DNA of 64,000 nucleotides, from positions 1,984,001 to 2,048,000 of the forward strand of contig WBMQ01000002.1 of assembly GCA_016630905.1 (NCBI GenBank), read 5' to 3'. Below are positions 25,201-36,690 of the stretch, piece by piece. The first letter of the stretch is position 1; every line of letters starts with the position of its first letter. The notes below the pieces were generated by a model. The model saw only the letters and a program-made list of their open reading frames with translations. It ran no database searches and was not told where the DNA came from. The position numbers and the translations under genes are program-made. Source of the stretch: Capillidium heterosporum. Its lineage: Eukaryota > Entomophthoromycota > Entomophthoromycetes > Entomophthorales > Capillidiaceae.

Positions 25201-25965
25201 AATTCCACTCATCTATGAGCTTAGTGCACAAAAGGAAGACTTATATTGTAACACTTGCACCCAGTTAAGCCACACAGTACAATATTGTCCCAAATAAATA
25301 TTAATTTTTTCTTAAATAAACATACGCTTATAATTTGTTATGAAAGATTGAATGTGTAGGTGGCTTATTAACATAAATAAAGAATGACCTGTCATATTAA
25401 AATAAATGAGTTTAAAGGTGAAATCTAATAAGATTTTTAAAGCACATTTATAGAACATACGTACTTATATATACATAGACGAAGAACTAAAAAATTCATA
25501 TTTTGAACCTGATTGATACCTATTAATTGAAGAGCATATATGGTTTACCTTATTATAGACGTTAGAATCAACAAATTGAGTTTTAACTATGCAAGTAATA
25601 TTAGCAAAAATCTAGTCACCTTATATATAAGTGTTGACAACTTGAATTGAACTTAGTTTACAGTTTGCAATATATATGCTTTATTGTTCTGTATAGCTAA
25701 AACGGAGAAGGCTTTAGTATTGCTTTGGTGGAATAGAAATAGGGTACAAGAAAATGATGCTACTCTGGACACTCCTATTTGCTAGAGCAGCCTTGAATCA
25801 CTTATATAGAATCCCTATTTAATTTATATAAATTTGTAAACAACCCTATAGCACCAGCACTACTATTCCAAATATTAAATAGTAAACTATACAATAACCA
25901 ATAATAATAGAGAATAAGTTATTTCACCGATATAGTTTTGTTAAAATTTTGTAGGAAAATCTGGT
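22233..25965 (+). mobile_element. Insertion in left arm carrying a Mutator-like element
   Basis: This DNA has no counterpart in the right arm, where the flanks are joined directly. The 10-bp ends AAGCCACCTA (22,250-22,259) and TAGGTGGCTT (25,357-25,366) are inverted copies and are flanked by ATTATACATA and ATTAACATA, which resemble a 9-10 bp target duplication with one base lost; such lengths are usual for Mutator-like elements. This would put the element at about 22,250-25,366. The remaining 600 bp to 25,965 is unexplained: either a second insertion, or original sequence deleted from the right arm. Confidence 0.7.
22400..25297 (+). pseudogene. Mutator-like (MULE) transposase, broken
   Basis: Fragments in order: an N-terminal frame (22,400-22,615), a FAR1/WRKY-like DNA-binding region (22,983-23,300), and the transposase core around 23,930-24,100 with TILTDANAQFSAIKSVFPS and THMLCIWRKFGNIR, matching the MULE pattern of D, then C/H-W. 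A likely intron ends at about 24,233. Then come the helical region (24,319-24,579), a SWIM zinc motif (CTCCFDEQNGLPCKH, 24,803-25,180) and a CCHC zinc knuckle (CNTCTQLSHTVQYC) ending in a stop at 25,297. Several stops and frame changes show it is inactive. Confidence 0.8.
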
Positions 25966-27301
25966 CTCATCATGGGGCATGATTCAATCATATGATCAAT
26001 GGTCCATTGAGTAGCAGTCGAAAAGCTGATGCTAAAGTCGTGAGCTACTCTAGTCCGAACCTATTCCAAATTTTGCTTTCCTCTTCAAACAGAGTAGTAT
26101 AACCGCTTTTTTATAGAAACATTTGCTTATAGATACCTTCAAGATAATGGATATAAGAACATGAAGCACATTTTATTTATGCTCATATCGGGCAGATATG
26201 GCACATGCATATAGTATGTAACCATAGTAAGCTAAATGTATATATAAGCGTGAATAGTCAGCTATTATTCGATCACATGAAGATATACTATTGCGTTTCT
26301 TTTATTTTTAATACGCAACCGATTGATATCACTAATGAATTTCTAGAGGGTTCGGCACTAAGGATACCAAAGTAGGGTCCGATATTTCAAATTGCTAGGT
26401 TTTGAAAGGTATATAAACATCGAGAAAAATCTGCAAAAGAATATATTCAAAATCGAAATGAAATCTGCCCAATACATCACCTTCGGCGCCTTACTAGCAG
26501 CCTCGGCTTCTACCGCATCCCTAGCTACAAACGATAAGGATCTGCCTGGTCCCCCATCTAGAATCGTCGGTGGCTACGAAGTTAATCCAGCCTTCAAGTA
26601 CAATTGGTTAGTTTCCATCTTCAAGAACGGAGGTCCTTACTGTGGTGGTAGTCTGTACAACGGGAACACAGTCATCACTGCAGCTCACTGCACCACCGGT
26701 GTTGACTCTCAGTTCGAAGTGTTGGTTCACCGTCACGACCTTTCCAAATCGGATGCTGAAGAAAATGGTAAACGTTTCAAGGTTGTGAAGCGTACCAAGC
26801 ATCCCAAGTACGATAGCTTAAAGGTTATCAATGATGTAGCCATTTGGAAGATCAGCAACGATGACACTACTCCCACCGGTCTAATCCTCGACGACGGTAC
26901 CATTGGTGGTGCCAGCGGTACCTTGTTCTTGACTGCAGGTTGGGGAGATACCTTATCAGGTGGTAACGGTTCCAATGTCTTACTTGAAGTCAAAGTTCCT
27001 AACTACAACAACGCCACTTGCGTTAAGGCTTATGCTGCTCAAAGAGGAACCGTCACCATCGAGAATCAGATCTGTGCTGGATATCCTGAAGGTGGTAAGG
27101 ACTCCTGCCAAGGTGATTCAGGAGGCCCATTGTTTGTCATCAAGGATGAAAAGCCTGTACTTGCTGGTATCGTCTCCTGGGGTTTCGGTTGTGCTGAAGC
27201 GAACCTTCCAGGTATCTACTCCAGAGTCTCAGCTCTCTCAGCTTGGATTAAAGCCAACCTTAACTAGTAGGTCAATAAATTTTAGTATATGTAATGGTGA
27301 T
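25966..27301 (+). repeat. Left arm of inverted repeat, inner segment
   Basis: Continues the inverted match to 36,857-38,123 after the insertion. It contains the trypsin gene and its promoter. Differences are frequent here, several percent in the coding part and more upstream, including small indels near 26,020-26,170. The inner edge lies at GTAATGGTGAT just after the trypsin stop codon. Confidence 0.9.
26458..27267 (+). CDS. Secreted trypsin-like serine protease, left copy
   Basis: Intronless gene of 269 aa in peptidase family S1A. A signal peptide (residues 1 to about 23) precedes a short propeptide; activation would cleave at R35-IVGG. The catalytic triad is H77 (TAAHC), D126 (NDVAIW) and S221 (GDSGGP), and D215 in DSCQGDSGG is the residue that gives trypsin its preference for Lys/Arg. 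Six cysteines allow three disulfides. TATA box TATATAAAC lies at 26,411, about 45 bp before the ATG. The ATG at 26,458 is chosen for the signal peptide. Secreted trypsins are known from insect-associated and saprotrophic fungi, where they digest protein outside the cell. It differs from the right-arm copy at 12 residues. Confidence 0.96.
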   Translation: MKSAQYITFGALLAASASTASLATNDKDLPGPPSRIVGGYEVNPAFKYNWLVSIFKNGGPYCGGSLYNGNTVITAAHCTTGVDSQFEVLVHRHDLSKSDAEENGKRFKVVKRTKHPKYDSLKVINDVAIWKISNDDTTPTGLILDDGTIGGASGTLFLTAGWGDTLSGGNGSNVLLEVKVPNYNNATCVKAYAAQRGTVTIENQICAGYPEGGKDSCQGDSGGPLFVIKDEKPVLAGIVSWGFGCAEANLPGIYSRVSALSAWIKANLN

Positions 27302-28084
27302 AATGTTTTTGATGTGAAGTTTAACTATATACTTATACATTTATGATTATATAACCATTTCTTAAATATATTAAATCACAAGTTACTACTGCTGATTGAA
27401 AAAATATCAAATTATTCAAAATGAAGTCATAAGCAATTGGTCTTATAGATAATGAATTTGAGTATATTAAAATATAACTGTATTTTTCTAATATTTCGAA
27501 CTAAATGTTTCTAGATGGTAAGTTGTTCACAATACAGTTGATCAGCCGGTTTACTTACAATAGAAAAAATTGCTTCAGTAAACAGTTCTCTTAAGTTTAT
27601 TAGCACAGATGTATATAGCATATGCTTATTATTAGAATGATTTTTGGACTTTTACATTGATTTAACTAATATAAACTTTTATATGGAGTTTCGCTAATTT
27701 TGAAGATTATCCAAAAAAATTATGGGGTTAAAGTTTTCCGGCTAACCTACCAACCGAAATTGGAAGCTAACTTAATCGAGTACATGACACGATGAAGTTT
27801 AATTATTTTTTGTAATACTTTCCTCAACAGGATTGCTATCGTTACGTGGTAAAGTATTAGTCCCACATATTACCTTGCTGACTAGCACCACAGCTAGCTA
27901 ATTCTTTGTTAAAATCCAACAGCTGCACGACAACTGCTCAAGCTAACCTAATATCGAACTCAAAATAGCCTATCTATAGGAAGCCATATAGAATAGTTGA
28001 AGATTTAAAAGTATAAATAAAAAGGAATTTAGTACAAATATAGATATCAAATAAAAATTAGAAACTAAAACCACATTTCAAAAA
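27302..28084. other. Intergenic between trypsin and His-rich gene
   Basis: No gene seen. A TATA-like TATAAATAA at about 28,011 belongs to the His-rich gene that follows. Confidence 0.5.
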
Positions 28085-29033
28085 ATGCATTTCAAGTCCA
28101 CCATCATCTCATTAGTCGCCATCAGTGCAATATTAGCCACTCCAATCCCTGAAGAGGTCGACCTAGCTTCGTTATTAAGCAATCCTACCAGTTGTCGGAA
28201 ACACTCAAACTAAACCGGTCGCCGAAACTGTACCTCAATTACCGAAGGAAGAAGTAGCACCTGCACCCGTCGCCCAGAAGGTAGCTGCTCAGAAACTTGT
28301 AGCTAATCAAGCAGGCCAGCAACTCATCTCAGCTGCTGCCGATAAAGATGGCAGGAAGAATGAGTACAAGAATGATAAAAAGCATGACCGTCACAACCAC
28401 GGATACAAGAACCATGGTAAAAATGACGACAAGTACATTAACAAGGACAAGCACGGCTACAAGAGACATGGCAAAGACCTCGATAAATATGACAGTAAAC
28501 ATGAGCATGAGTATGAGCACGGTTACAAGAGACATGGTAAGGACCATGACAAGTATAATGATAATCACCACGGTAAAAAGTACGATAACAATTATCAGAA
28601 TCACGGTTACCCTACTCACAGTAAAGATCATAAATACGGTGACGAACATGAGCACGGTTACAAGCCACACGGCAAGGATAATGACAAGTACGATCACGAT
28701 AGCGACCACCATAAAGGTTACCCCAATCACGATAAAGACCACAAGAAATACAACGATGAACATAACAAAGGCTACCCTACTCATGGTAAGGACTATGCCA
28801 AATATGACGATCAGCATCATGGAAAAGGCCCTAAGTATGACGACAAACATAACCATGATGGTAAGTATGACAATGACGATCACCACAAAGGCTACCCTAC
28901 TCACGGTAAAGATCACGCCAAGTATGACGATCACCACCATGGTAAAGATCACAAGAAGTACGGTGATGAACATAATGAGAGCTACCCTATCCACGACAAC
29001 AAATACGACCACGATAACGAAAAAAAGTACTAA
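28085..29033 (+). pseudogene. Secreted His/Lys/Asp-rich repeat protein, frame broken once
   Basis: The ATG at 28,085 opens a clear signal peptide (MHFKSTIISLVAISAILATP). The body lies in the next frame, from VGNTQTKPVAE (28,194) to the stop at 29,031-29,033, so one base is gained or lost near 28,178-28,193; I found no convincing intron that joins the two. The body has an Ala/Pro/Gln-rich spacer and then about eight or nine imperfect repeats of 17-40 residues, each opening with GYxxHGKDxDKY and followed by His/Asp-rich sequence. Such composition binds metal ions in other proteins; here that is inference. A TATA box lies about 75 bp upstream. The gene has no copy in the right arm. If the frameshift is an assembly error, this is an intact secreted protein of about 315 aa. 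Confidence 0.65.
28420..29000 (+). repeat. Degenerate tandem repeats inside the His-rich gene
   Basis: Repeating units with the coding pattern GYxxHGKDxxKYD. Unit openings include GYKNHGKN, GYKRHGKD (twice), GYPTHSKD, GYKPHGKD, GYPNHDKD and GYPTHGKD (twice). Spacing is uneven and unit length grows toward the C-terminus. Confidence 0.85.
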
Positions 29034-29355
29034 TAAGTTGGTAGATCTCTTACAAAAAACATCTCAACATAGTAATAAATATTTCGGTTACATTTTATCA
29101 ATAAAAGCCTCGAATATTCTCAACATAACATTTATTCTTTCTAGTACCAAGACTAAAGCAGCTTAGTGCTACTTAATAACATCATTGTATTGAAATCTAT
29201 ATTCTTCAATTATGTATTAGTACCTAATTAATCTATCTCAATTATAGCAATATGTACAAATCTAAAAATACAAAAAATACTTTATAAATATTGTAGATCG
29301 TTACCTTGACAATGATGCCTTCTAAAATCTTGGTAGCACTGCTTGACAACCAAGT
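29034..29355. other. Intergenic, no gene seen
   Basis: AT-rich DNA after the His-rich gene. It has no match in the corresponding position of the right arm. Confidence 0.5.
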
Positions 29356-29868
29356 AGAAGGTAGGATCCAACAAAAAAGCTAAACAGTTGGAAATTTAAT
29401 TAAAACTAGACAGTGAAATTAGTATTGATAAATACAAATTTCTACCATTGCCAAGACTCGCCCAAAAGGTAATGCCAAAGATACTAACATTGGCTAAGAC
29501 ACAGAAGTTGTGGACTATGGAACCAGATGGGCAGGTAATACAGGCTATGGGATACATGGAGCTACAAATGGCATCAATAACTATAAAAATAATACTTTAC
29601 ATTTGGAGTATCAATTTCTTGATGAATTTTTGCTGGGTGGTTGACATCTCACTATCACCTTTAGTACCGTTGAATGTCGTCGATGAGCTTATGATGTTCA
29701 AGTTGCAAGTCAATTTACGAATGCCTAAAACTACTACTACCAAACAATATATTATCGTAAAAAGTTTGGAAAAACCTATCAGTAGGAAATTCAAATGAAT
29801 GCTGGATGAGTTTTTGACCTTGAACCCGCATAGATTACTATCATTCTTGTCGTACATGTCTAAAGCTA
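29356..29868 (+). repeat. Old inverted repeat pair, left member
   Basis: Diverged inverted match to about 36,196-36,690. The clearest shared stretch is ACACAGAAGTTGTGGACTAT, and others include GTCGATGAGC and a closing block near CTTGTCGTACATGTCTAAAGCT. Identity by eye is roughly 70-75%. Both members keep coding-like remains (TQKLWTMEPDGQVIQ against TQKLWTMEPDRQIIQ), so this was part of a gene of unknown type. Confidence 0.75.
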
Positions 29869-31700
29869 AATTTTCTCAAAGCTTAGCACAAAGTTAATAG
29901 TTCTTGTATAAATTACCTTAGAGCGGTATGGAGCAAAGTAAGCTTATTACGAAAGGTGAAGTCTAGTAGTAAGCTTCCCACTTATGCTGGAAGTTTTTGT
30001 TCCTAAGGAAGACGGGTTAAAGTTGATAGTAATAGCTACATTCAAGAAGTAGTATAGCTGCAGGTCAAAGACCTTTCAAATCCGATGAAAGCGCAACCGG
30101 ATCCTGCTGGAGCTGTAAAAACCAAATATGTCAAATGATTGACGACGTCTATTAAAGCTATGCTCGCTTGCAGTCGTAGGCTTATTTGGTTGATTGAATT
30201 TCACTTGTAGAAGCCTGGGCATCTAGGTTTAGTTTTGAAATTTAATTTCAAAAAAATTACCTAGAGCTATCATAAGGAGTATGATAAAGATGTCATTACT
30301 AGACTTAAAACTTGGATTTTGGGTAGAACTAGCGGGTCAATGAGTCTGCGGCTGTGTACTGACTCATGTTGGAGATTGACATGAAAGAAAGGCGAATGAA
30401 GGCAATTATACAGTTTATATAATTCAAATAAACTTAATTGAAAGTTATGGATAGGTTACCCATCCAGTTAGCTTTTGGTAGAGTTTCTGCAAACAACTTC
30501 AAGATCTATAAAAGTACACAGGTTTAGAACTAGTTTAGATACCAAACATATAATTGTGCGATGTGGGAATTGAAGTTTCACTTCCGCTGGTATGCAAGCT
30601 CTTGATACAAATTAAATATGATGGAATATCTAATGCATAGCTTTGTTACTTTTTTCTTGTAAAGTGTTTAGTTGGAACATGACCTCAAAGTTTAATATAT
30701 TGGGCACCAAAACTCAAATTACCATAAAAACGGATATATATGTATAGACTTTTAAACTGTAGGTCAAGCGATAATTTAGATCAGTCACAGATCTTTTCTG
30801 ATATCTGGATTTTGAGTATATTTTTACAAAAACTTATGTTATAGGTGGTATACTTCTAGATGAGCTTTCAACGATTCCCTTAACTTCATTAAGTAAGCTG
30901 TACGATTAAAAAGCTTACACAACGCCTTCAATTCCGATTTTTATAGCCTATTACAGCCTACTGTCGTTTAGCTTCAGCCCCCTTTGAATTTCATTACTAT
31001 CCAAAATAGGAAATATTGAAGATATATTTCTCCACTATCGGTTCTAAAATAAGTTGAGTTTCGATGAAAGAAATGCATCATCTCGAACAATTTAGTTTTC
31101 ATTAAGCATTTCAGTAATTTAGTGGAACTAATCCTAGTAAGAATTATGTATGGCAATAATATTTCTATCCTAGCTTCTGATGGCTTTGGATAAAGGTCTA
31201 AAAAGTTACTTGTGAAATGAATTGTATGTAGTGCAATAAATAGAGTGCTCATTTTTTAAAATAATTCTTCGCACAAATTGGGTTTTTTAGAGAGTTCATT
31301 TTGACAGAACAATATTTGCACACTGAGAGTAACTTACATATAGTTATAACTAATCTCGATTTATAAATAAAATTAGCAGGTTACAATCGATATTTACTAG
31401 CTTTTGTATCCCGAATATATTTTTAATATTTTATAGCACAATAGCCAATTAATGAAATGATGGGTTTACATATAATAAAGATTTATTATTTACTAGCTAT
31501 AGAGAAAAGGGGGTTAAAAAAACTGTTATTTACGAAATAGCGCTCTATTCTAGCTAACTAGAATATGATTTAATCATGTTATTGTTTGGAATTGAAGATG
31601 GTTGAAAGAAACTACTTTTCAAAGTTTAAATAGAATAAAAGATATAGGAAAGAATTCAAAAATATATACTAAAGCTGCATTATATTTATATAGAAAGTTA
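29869..31700. other. Central spacer of the palindrome, no gene seen
   Basis: About 1.8 kb without a supported gene; the centre of the palindrome lies in or just beyond this stretch. It may hold the unseen start of the second Mutator-like element. Confidence 0.4.
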
Positions 31701-31710
31701 TTCAAACTGC

Positions 31711-33822
31711 TTACCCAGTCAATATACTCAAAGAGAAATTAATTGAGCACCTACAGGTATTCGAGCAAGCAAAGATTTTTAATGATAATGTTATGTTCAA
31801 CTCGCTACCCCTTGTCAATTCGTATTTAGAATACCCAAAGTTCTTACTCCCTATAGAGCTATTCCGCCTTACAAAACATTCGCTGCTGAACCCTGGAACA
31901 AAAGTTGAAGTAACTTTGAAAGACTCACTCCAGCTATTAGAGGACGACATAGAACTAAGCAATGAACCTGAAATTTTGCCAACTTTTTCTTTTGAACAAC
32001 TTGAAGGAGATGATGAAACAAGCTTGTTAGAAGATGGGATGAAGATGGCCTACTCGAAGCCAACTAAAATTATCTTACCTAAAGTGTCTGATATTTTAAC
32101 CAAGTCTCATTTAACTACAGATATTATAGAAAGGTGCCTTTAATATATAAGCTTTGCTTATCATTTAAATGTATAGTAAATTTGCTAATGGCACTACTTT
32201 CAAGACTGTTGACCTATGCTTTAATTGCAGTTGGATTGATGAATATGATCAAGGGGATTGAATTTTCAACTAGCAAAACAGTCAAAAATGTTGGACTGAA
32301 AAACTGGGTACTTATACTTTATATACAACCAGTATCAAAATAAGAAGAGATGAGTTTGGAGAAGCTATCTAATGAGAACCTTGATAACAATCGCGACAAC
32401 ACTAGCACTAGATCTGCAAACAGGTTTGAAGCACATTTTAACTTTAAATTCGACCTCGTGACTTATCGAAACGTTGTTGTATATGATTCAGATCTTGGAC
32501 ATTCGCATGGTGGCCAATTTGAAGACATACCGGTTGTTCCTGGACACTTTTGGGATCGTATTGTTGATGAGTTTATCAGTGGTGCAACTAGTACTAAAGT
32601 GTTAAAGTTAATTTTCAATATATGGCTTTAAAATATGTAACAGAACATTGCTAGAAAACCTCTGCTATAAAAAAAGTTCAAGGCAAGGGATATATTAGCA
32701 TTGAGGAGATAAATGGCATTTTAGTAATTTACTTGATGACCAGAAGTACTTTAAAATGGTGACAAAGGATATCGATTTCAACTTGAAAGGGATCGCAGTT
32801 GCTTTTTGGGCAAACAAGCAACAAAAACTTGCTCTGGGCGGAATCTGGGATGTAATTTCTATTGACTGCACCTATCAAATTTTGAAATGTCGATTTCCTG
32901 TTCTCATGTGACTGTTAGGACCAAGGGTAAAAATGTGGTGCCTATTTCCCATACCATCTTGTCAGATGAGTCGAAGGAGACTTATATTACAGTGCTTGAG
33001 CTACTAAAAAACTTTTTAGATATAGCTGAACTCAAAACCAATGTCAAATTACAAATGACTCTTACCGATGAAGACTGTCAACTTCATGATGTAATTGAGT
33101 ATGTTTTCCCTGAAGTTAATCACCCATTATGTATGTGGCACAAACTCAACAATGTTCGGACTGACCTCAAGTCAACTAAACCTGGTGAGAGTAGAAAATT
33201 ATTAGTTCTAAGTGATTTTCTTAATACCAGTAAAACTATCCCTGCATCCAACACCTCATATATCTAAAGCAGCTAAAAAGATGAGTGAGTTTAGCAAAAA
33301 ATATCAATTATTCAAAAAGGCTTTTTACTTTAAGGATAAAGATGTTTACGAATCAACCAAGGAAAATATACTTTCCTGTTTTGATGAGAATTTATCAACC
33401 TTTAACAATATGTTTGACGAGGATAAAAAGTTAGCCTCCTGCTACACCAAGTCTGTATTCAGCCATGAGTGGAATGCATCCTCAGTTTCAGAATCCATCA
33501 AAAATGCTATTAAGAAGCATATTAAAACCAGCGGAAATGGACGATGCCTTTCAATTGGCCAGTTAGTCCAAGTTACCAACAACTATGTCGCGACAATTAT
33601 AGATAAATCTAATGATATCAGCCGAAAGAGTGTAACCAACATTGTTAAAAAATCACATATCTCTTTCTATGAAGAAATAAATATAAACTTTCAAAGCCTA
33701 TCAAGTCGGATATCCTAAAACACTTTAAGGCTGCCCATAAGCGTTGAAAAATCGACCAAGAAGATAAGGTATATTATATTCAAGGTGTTTCAGACCCTCA
33801 TAGTCAAGAGTATGTTGTTGAT
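31711..33822 (+). pseudogene. Second Mutator-like (MULE) transposase, broken
   Basis: Plus-strand fragments match the first MULE in order. An N-terminal region reads FNSLPLVNSYLEYPKFLLP, followed by a FAR1-like part near 32,137-32,631. The transposase core (32,887-33,267) has NVVPISHTILSDESKETY, LTDEDCQLHDVIEYVFPE and HPLCMWHKLNNVR. The following helical part is in another frame (33,212-33,718). Coding-like sequence then continues to 33,822, where a piggyBac element interrupts it. The first 150 bp beyond that element may hold the damaged SWIM region (CAQPSISFPYK). Terminal repeats of this MULE were not found. Confidence 0.75.
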
Positions 33823-33826
33823 TTAA

Positions 33827-36037
33827 CCCATAGACGACGGACCACTTTTTAGCAAATTTTCAAAAGTGGAGACCCCAAAAATTTTAAAAAAATTCCGTAT
33901 ATGAATTTGAATACATGAAACACAGAAATGCTCAAAAAAATTGAAAACTTAAACTCTTATTTGTGTAGTTGATTTTTATATATTATCAATTCTATCAAAG
34001 AATTTTATGTTCGATTAAGGCTAAAAGGATACATAATCTTCATCATATAGGATAAAAAGTTTTTAACCCTTTATTACTATTATACACTGAGTTTAAATTA
34101 ATGAAGTCCTTTATTATGTAAAAATTATATTGAAAAATATATAAATGTTAGTTCAATAAATATATTAATATATATCTTTCACTTTATTTACAAAATGTCA
34201 GCTCAGCGTGAAAACACTACTTTAACCTATGATAATCCATTACAATATAGCGATATATCTGAAGACAAAGCTAGCAGCGGAGATGAAGACTATAGTAGCA
34301 ATGACGATACCTCTGAACCAATTGTTTATAGTGCAAGTTACAGCTCTGACAATGATACTAATGGAGAGAACAATCAAGATCATACTGTCTATACTTTGGA
34401 ATTCAGCCCTGATAGTGCTCAAATGTACCAGAGATCGAAGTTGGTGAATGGTCTTCAGATATTATTAAACCTGTTAGAGAGCCATTTCATGATCCTGAGG
34501 CCGGAATTAACATTAGATTGATGGGAAATTATAAAATTACATATGACTACTATCAATTATTAATAGCTGATAAGCTTCTCAACTATATAGTGACTGAAAC
34601 TAATCAATATGGATATGAGGCCAACTCCATATATACTAATACTGATAAGTTACTTGTGTTTTGGACATTACACTACAAATGGATTTTATCAAGCTACCTA
34701 CCCTTCGCGACTATTAGTCTTCTGATATAGTTTTGGAGGGCATTCTATTTGTATAAATATTATGATATGTGAGAAATTTGAAGAATTGATAAAGATATTG
34801 CATCTTTGTAACAATGGCTAAATTGAAAGTTGGCAAAGATTAGGTAGATACAATAATATATATGTATATTTACTTTTATTTTATAGGGAAAGTCGAGGAG
34901 TTTATGGATATTTTTGTAGAACAATGTAAACTTCTTTACCGTCCTGGGGAAACTGTTTGTATTGATGAAAGCTTGGTGAAATTACATGGCTATATCTTCC
35001 ATCAGTTCAATTCTTTTAAACGAAGTCGCTATGACATTAAAATTTTTAAAATTTGCTGTAAAGGTGGCTACACTTATGATATATATATTATGGAAAGGAG
35101 TATCGATTAAAGTTACTTTCTGGTGAAGTAGTTATGAGATTGATGGATAATCTAACTGGGGTAGGTCGAAAAGCTTACATTGATAACCTGTATTAAAGAT
35201 TGATATTTGCTAAAAGGTTATTACACAAAAACACTAACTTAATAAGCACCATTTAATATAATAGGTCTGGTTTACCACGTAGTGTAATTTAAGCAACTTT
35301 GGCTAAAGGGGATATAGCTGCAGAGCAAAATCAAAATGGTATCATGGTCCTAAAATGGAAGGATAGAAAGGATATTTATATAATTTCAATTATCCACAAT
35401 GCTACCAAATTTGATAGAAAGCCTAAAGTAGTTGATTACTACAATTTTAAAAAGACTTATGTAGACATATCTGATCAATTGGCTGCCTACAGTCCATATA
35501 TCCGCAGAACAGCCAAGTGGTATGTTCGGATTTTCTTTCATACTGTATGTCAAATGGCAGTAATAAACGCTTTTAGGTTATATAAGGAATGCATCAGGTC
35601 TAAGATGAAAATCGTTGTTTTCATGAAATCGATTGTAAAGTCTATCTTGGGTTTACAACCAGTTAATCAGAATGGTCCTAGGGGAAGGCAGATTGCCAAA
35701 AAAGGTGCATATCTTGCTACTCAAGAATTTCTATTGCTAAAGGCACAGGTTTTGCAAGAAATCATAACAAAACAGTAAAATATCGATACAGCCGATGTGA
35801 TAAATCCTTTTTCCTTGAGTTCTTTCAGCTATATCATCTACAATGTCAGTAAATTATACAGTTTTATTTTGATATAACTTCATATAGGACACCAAATAAT
35901 AAAAGATATGAGATATAGGTACTTTGCACTAAGGTGGACATATTACTCCTGAAAACTTTTTGTTACATATATTAAATTTTAAGAAAGTTCAGCTTATATT
36001 TCGTGTATGCATATGTATACACGCCGTCGTCTATGGG
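33827..36037 (+). mobile_element. piggyBac element with perfect ends, inserted next to or in a MULE
   Basis: Terminal inverted repeats CCCATAGACGACGG (33,827-33,840) and CCGTCGTCTATGGG (36,024-36,037) match perfectly over 14 bp, and TTAA flanks both (33,823-33,826 and 36,038-36,041), the target duplication diagnostic of piggyBac. Length is 2.2 kb. Confidence 0.95.
34195..35778 (+). pseudogene. piggyBac transposase (DDE_Tnp_1_7), broken
   Basis: Fragments in order: an acidic Ser-rich N-terminus (34,195-34,450); the region with LNYIVTETNQYGYEAN near 34,575; the first catalytic aspartate in VCIDESLVKLHGY (about 34,955); YIDNLY near 35,180, the equivalent of the family DNFYTS motif; and the C-terminal part (35,299-35,778) with VDISDQLAAYSPYIRRTAKW, matching the family VDxxDQ...KWW pattern. 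Several frame changes and stops make it inactive, although the element's ends are perfect. A zinc-binding tail was not seen. Confidence 0.88.
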
Positions 36038-36195
36038 TTAAACGTAGTTATTGCGCTCAACCTTCAATTAGTTTTCCTTATAAATTATCCAAGCCTAAGT
36101 GGGGACTCTTCTGCTTAATTATCACATTTATTATCAGTCTTACTGTGAAATACTCTTTACCATATATATATATAATTCATACTAATTTAAACTAG

Positions 36196-36690
36196 CTATA
36201 GATCTGTACGATAAGGATATGGGTAGCTTATGTGAGTTTTCAAAGAAAAGTTCGTATGGGAAACTTTTGAATTTTGCTTTGATTGCTCTACCTAAACTTA
36301 TTACGGTTCTTTACTGTCTAGTTATCTCCATACTAGTTATAGTCAATTTAAATTGAAATATCCAGATCCTTATTGCTAATGCTCATCGACCTGTTCGAAG
36401 ACTACTTGTATATCGAGCTGAACTCGCCCATTTCTTGAAGTTGGTATTTCGAGTGTAAATATACCTAAATTTTACAATGTACTGATTTAGTTTTCTAGTT
36501 CACTGTATCCCGTATTTTGTATAATCTGCCTATCCGGCTCCATAGTCCACAACTTCTGTGTACTTTTTGGCATTAGCACTTTCACAGCATCATTTTGGAC
36601 TGACCTTGGCAACGGTAGCAACCTATTAATATTGAGATTAACTTTAGTGTCTAATTTCGATAAAAACTTTCAATTGTATAACCTTCTTCC
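36196..36690 (-). repeat. Old inverted repeat pair, right member
   Basis: Reverse-complement match, roughly 70-75% by eye, to 29,356-29,868. Only about 170 bp separates it from the younger right arm, whereas the left side has about 2 kb there, including the His-rich gene. Confidence 0.75.

Noticed and set aside
28329-29012. A 227-codon antisense ORF, extremely rich in Val, Ile, Phe and Met
   Set aside because: It is the reverse complement of the His/Lys/Asp-rich repeats, whose codons read as hydrophobic residues on the other strand. No start context or family supports it.
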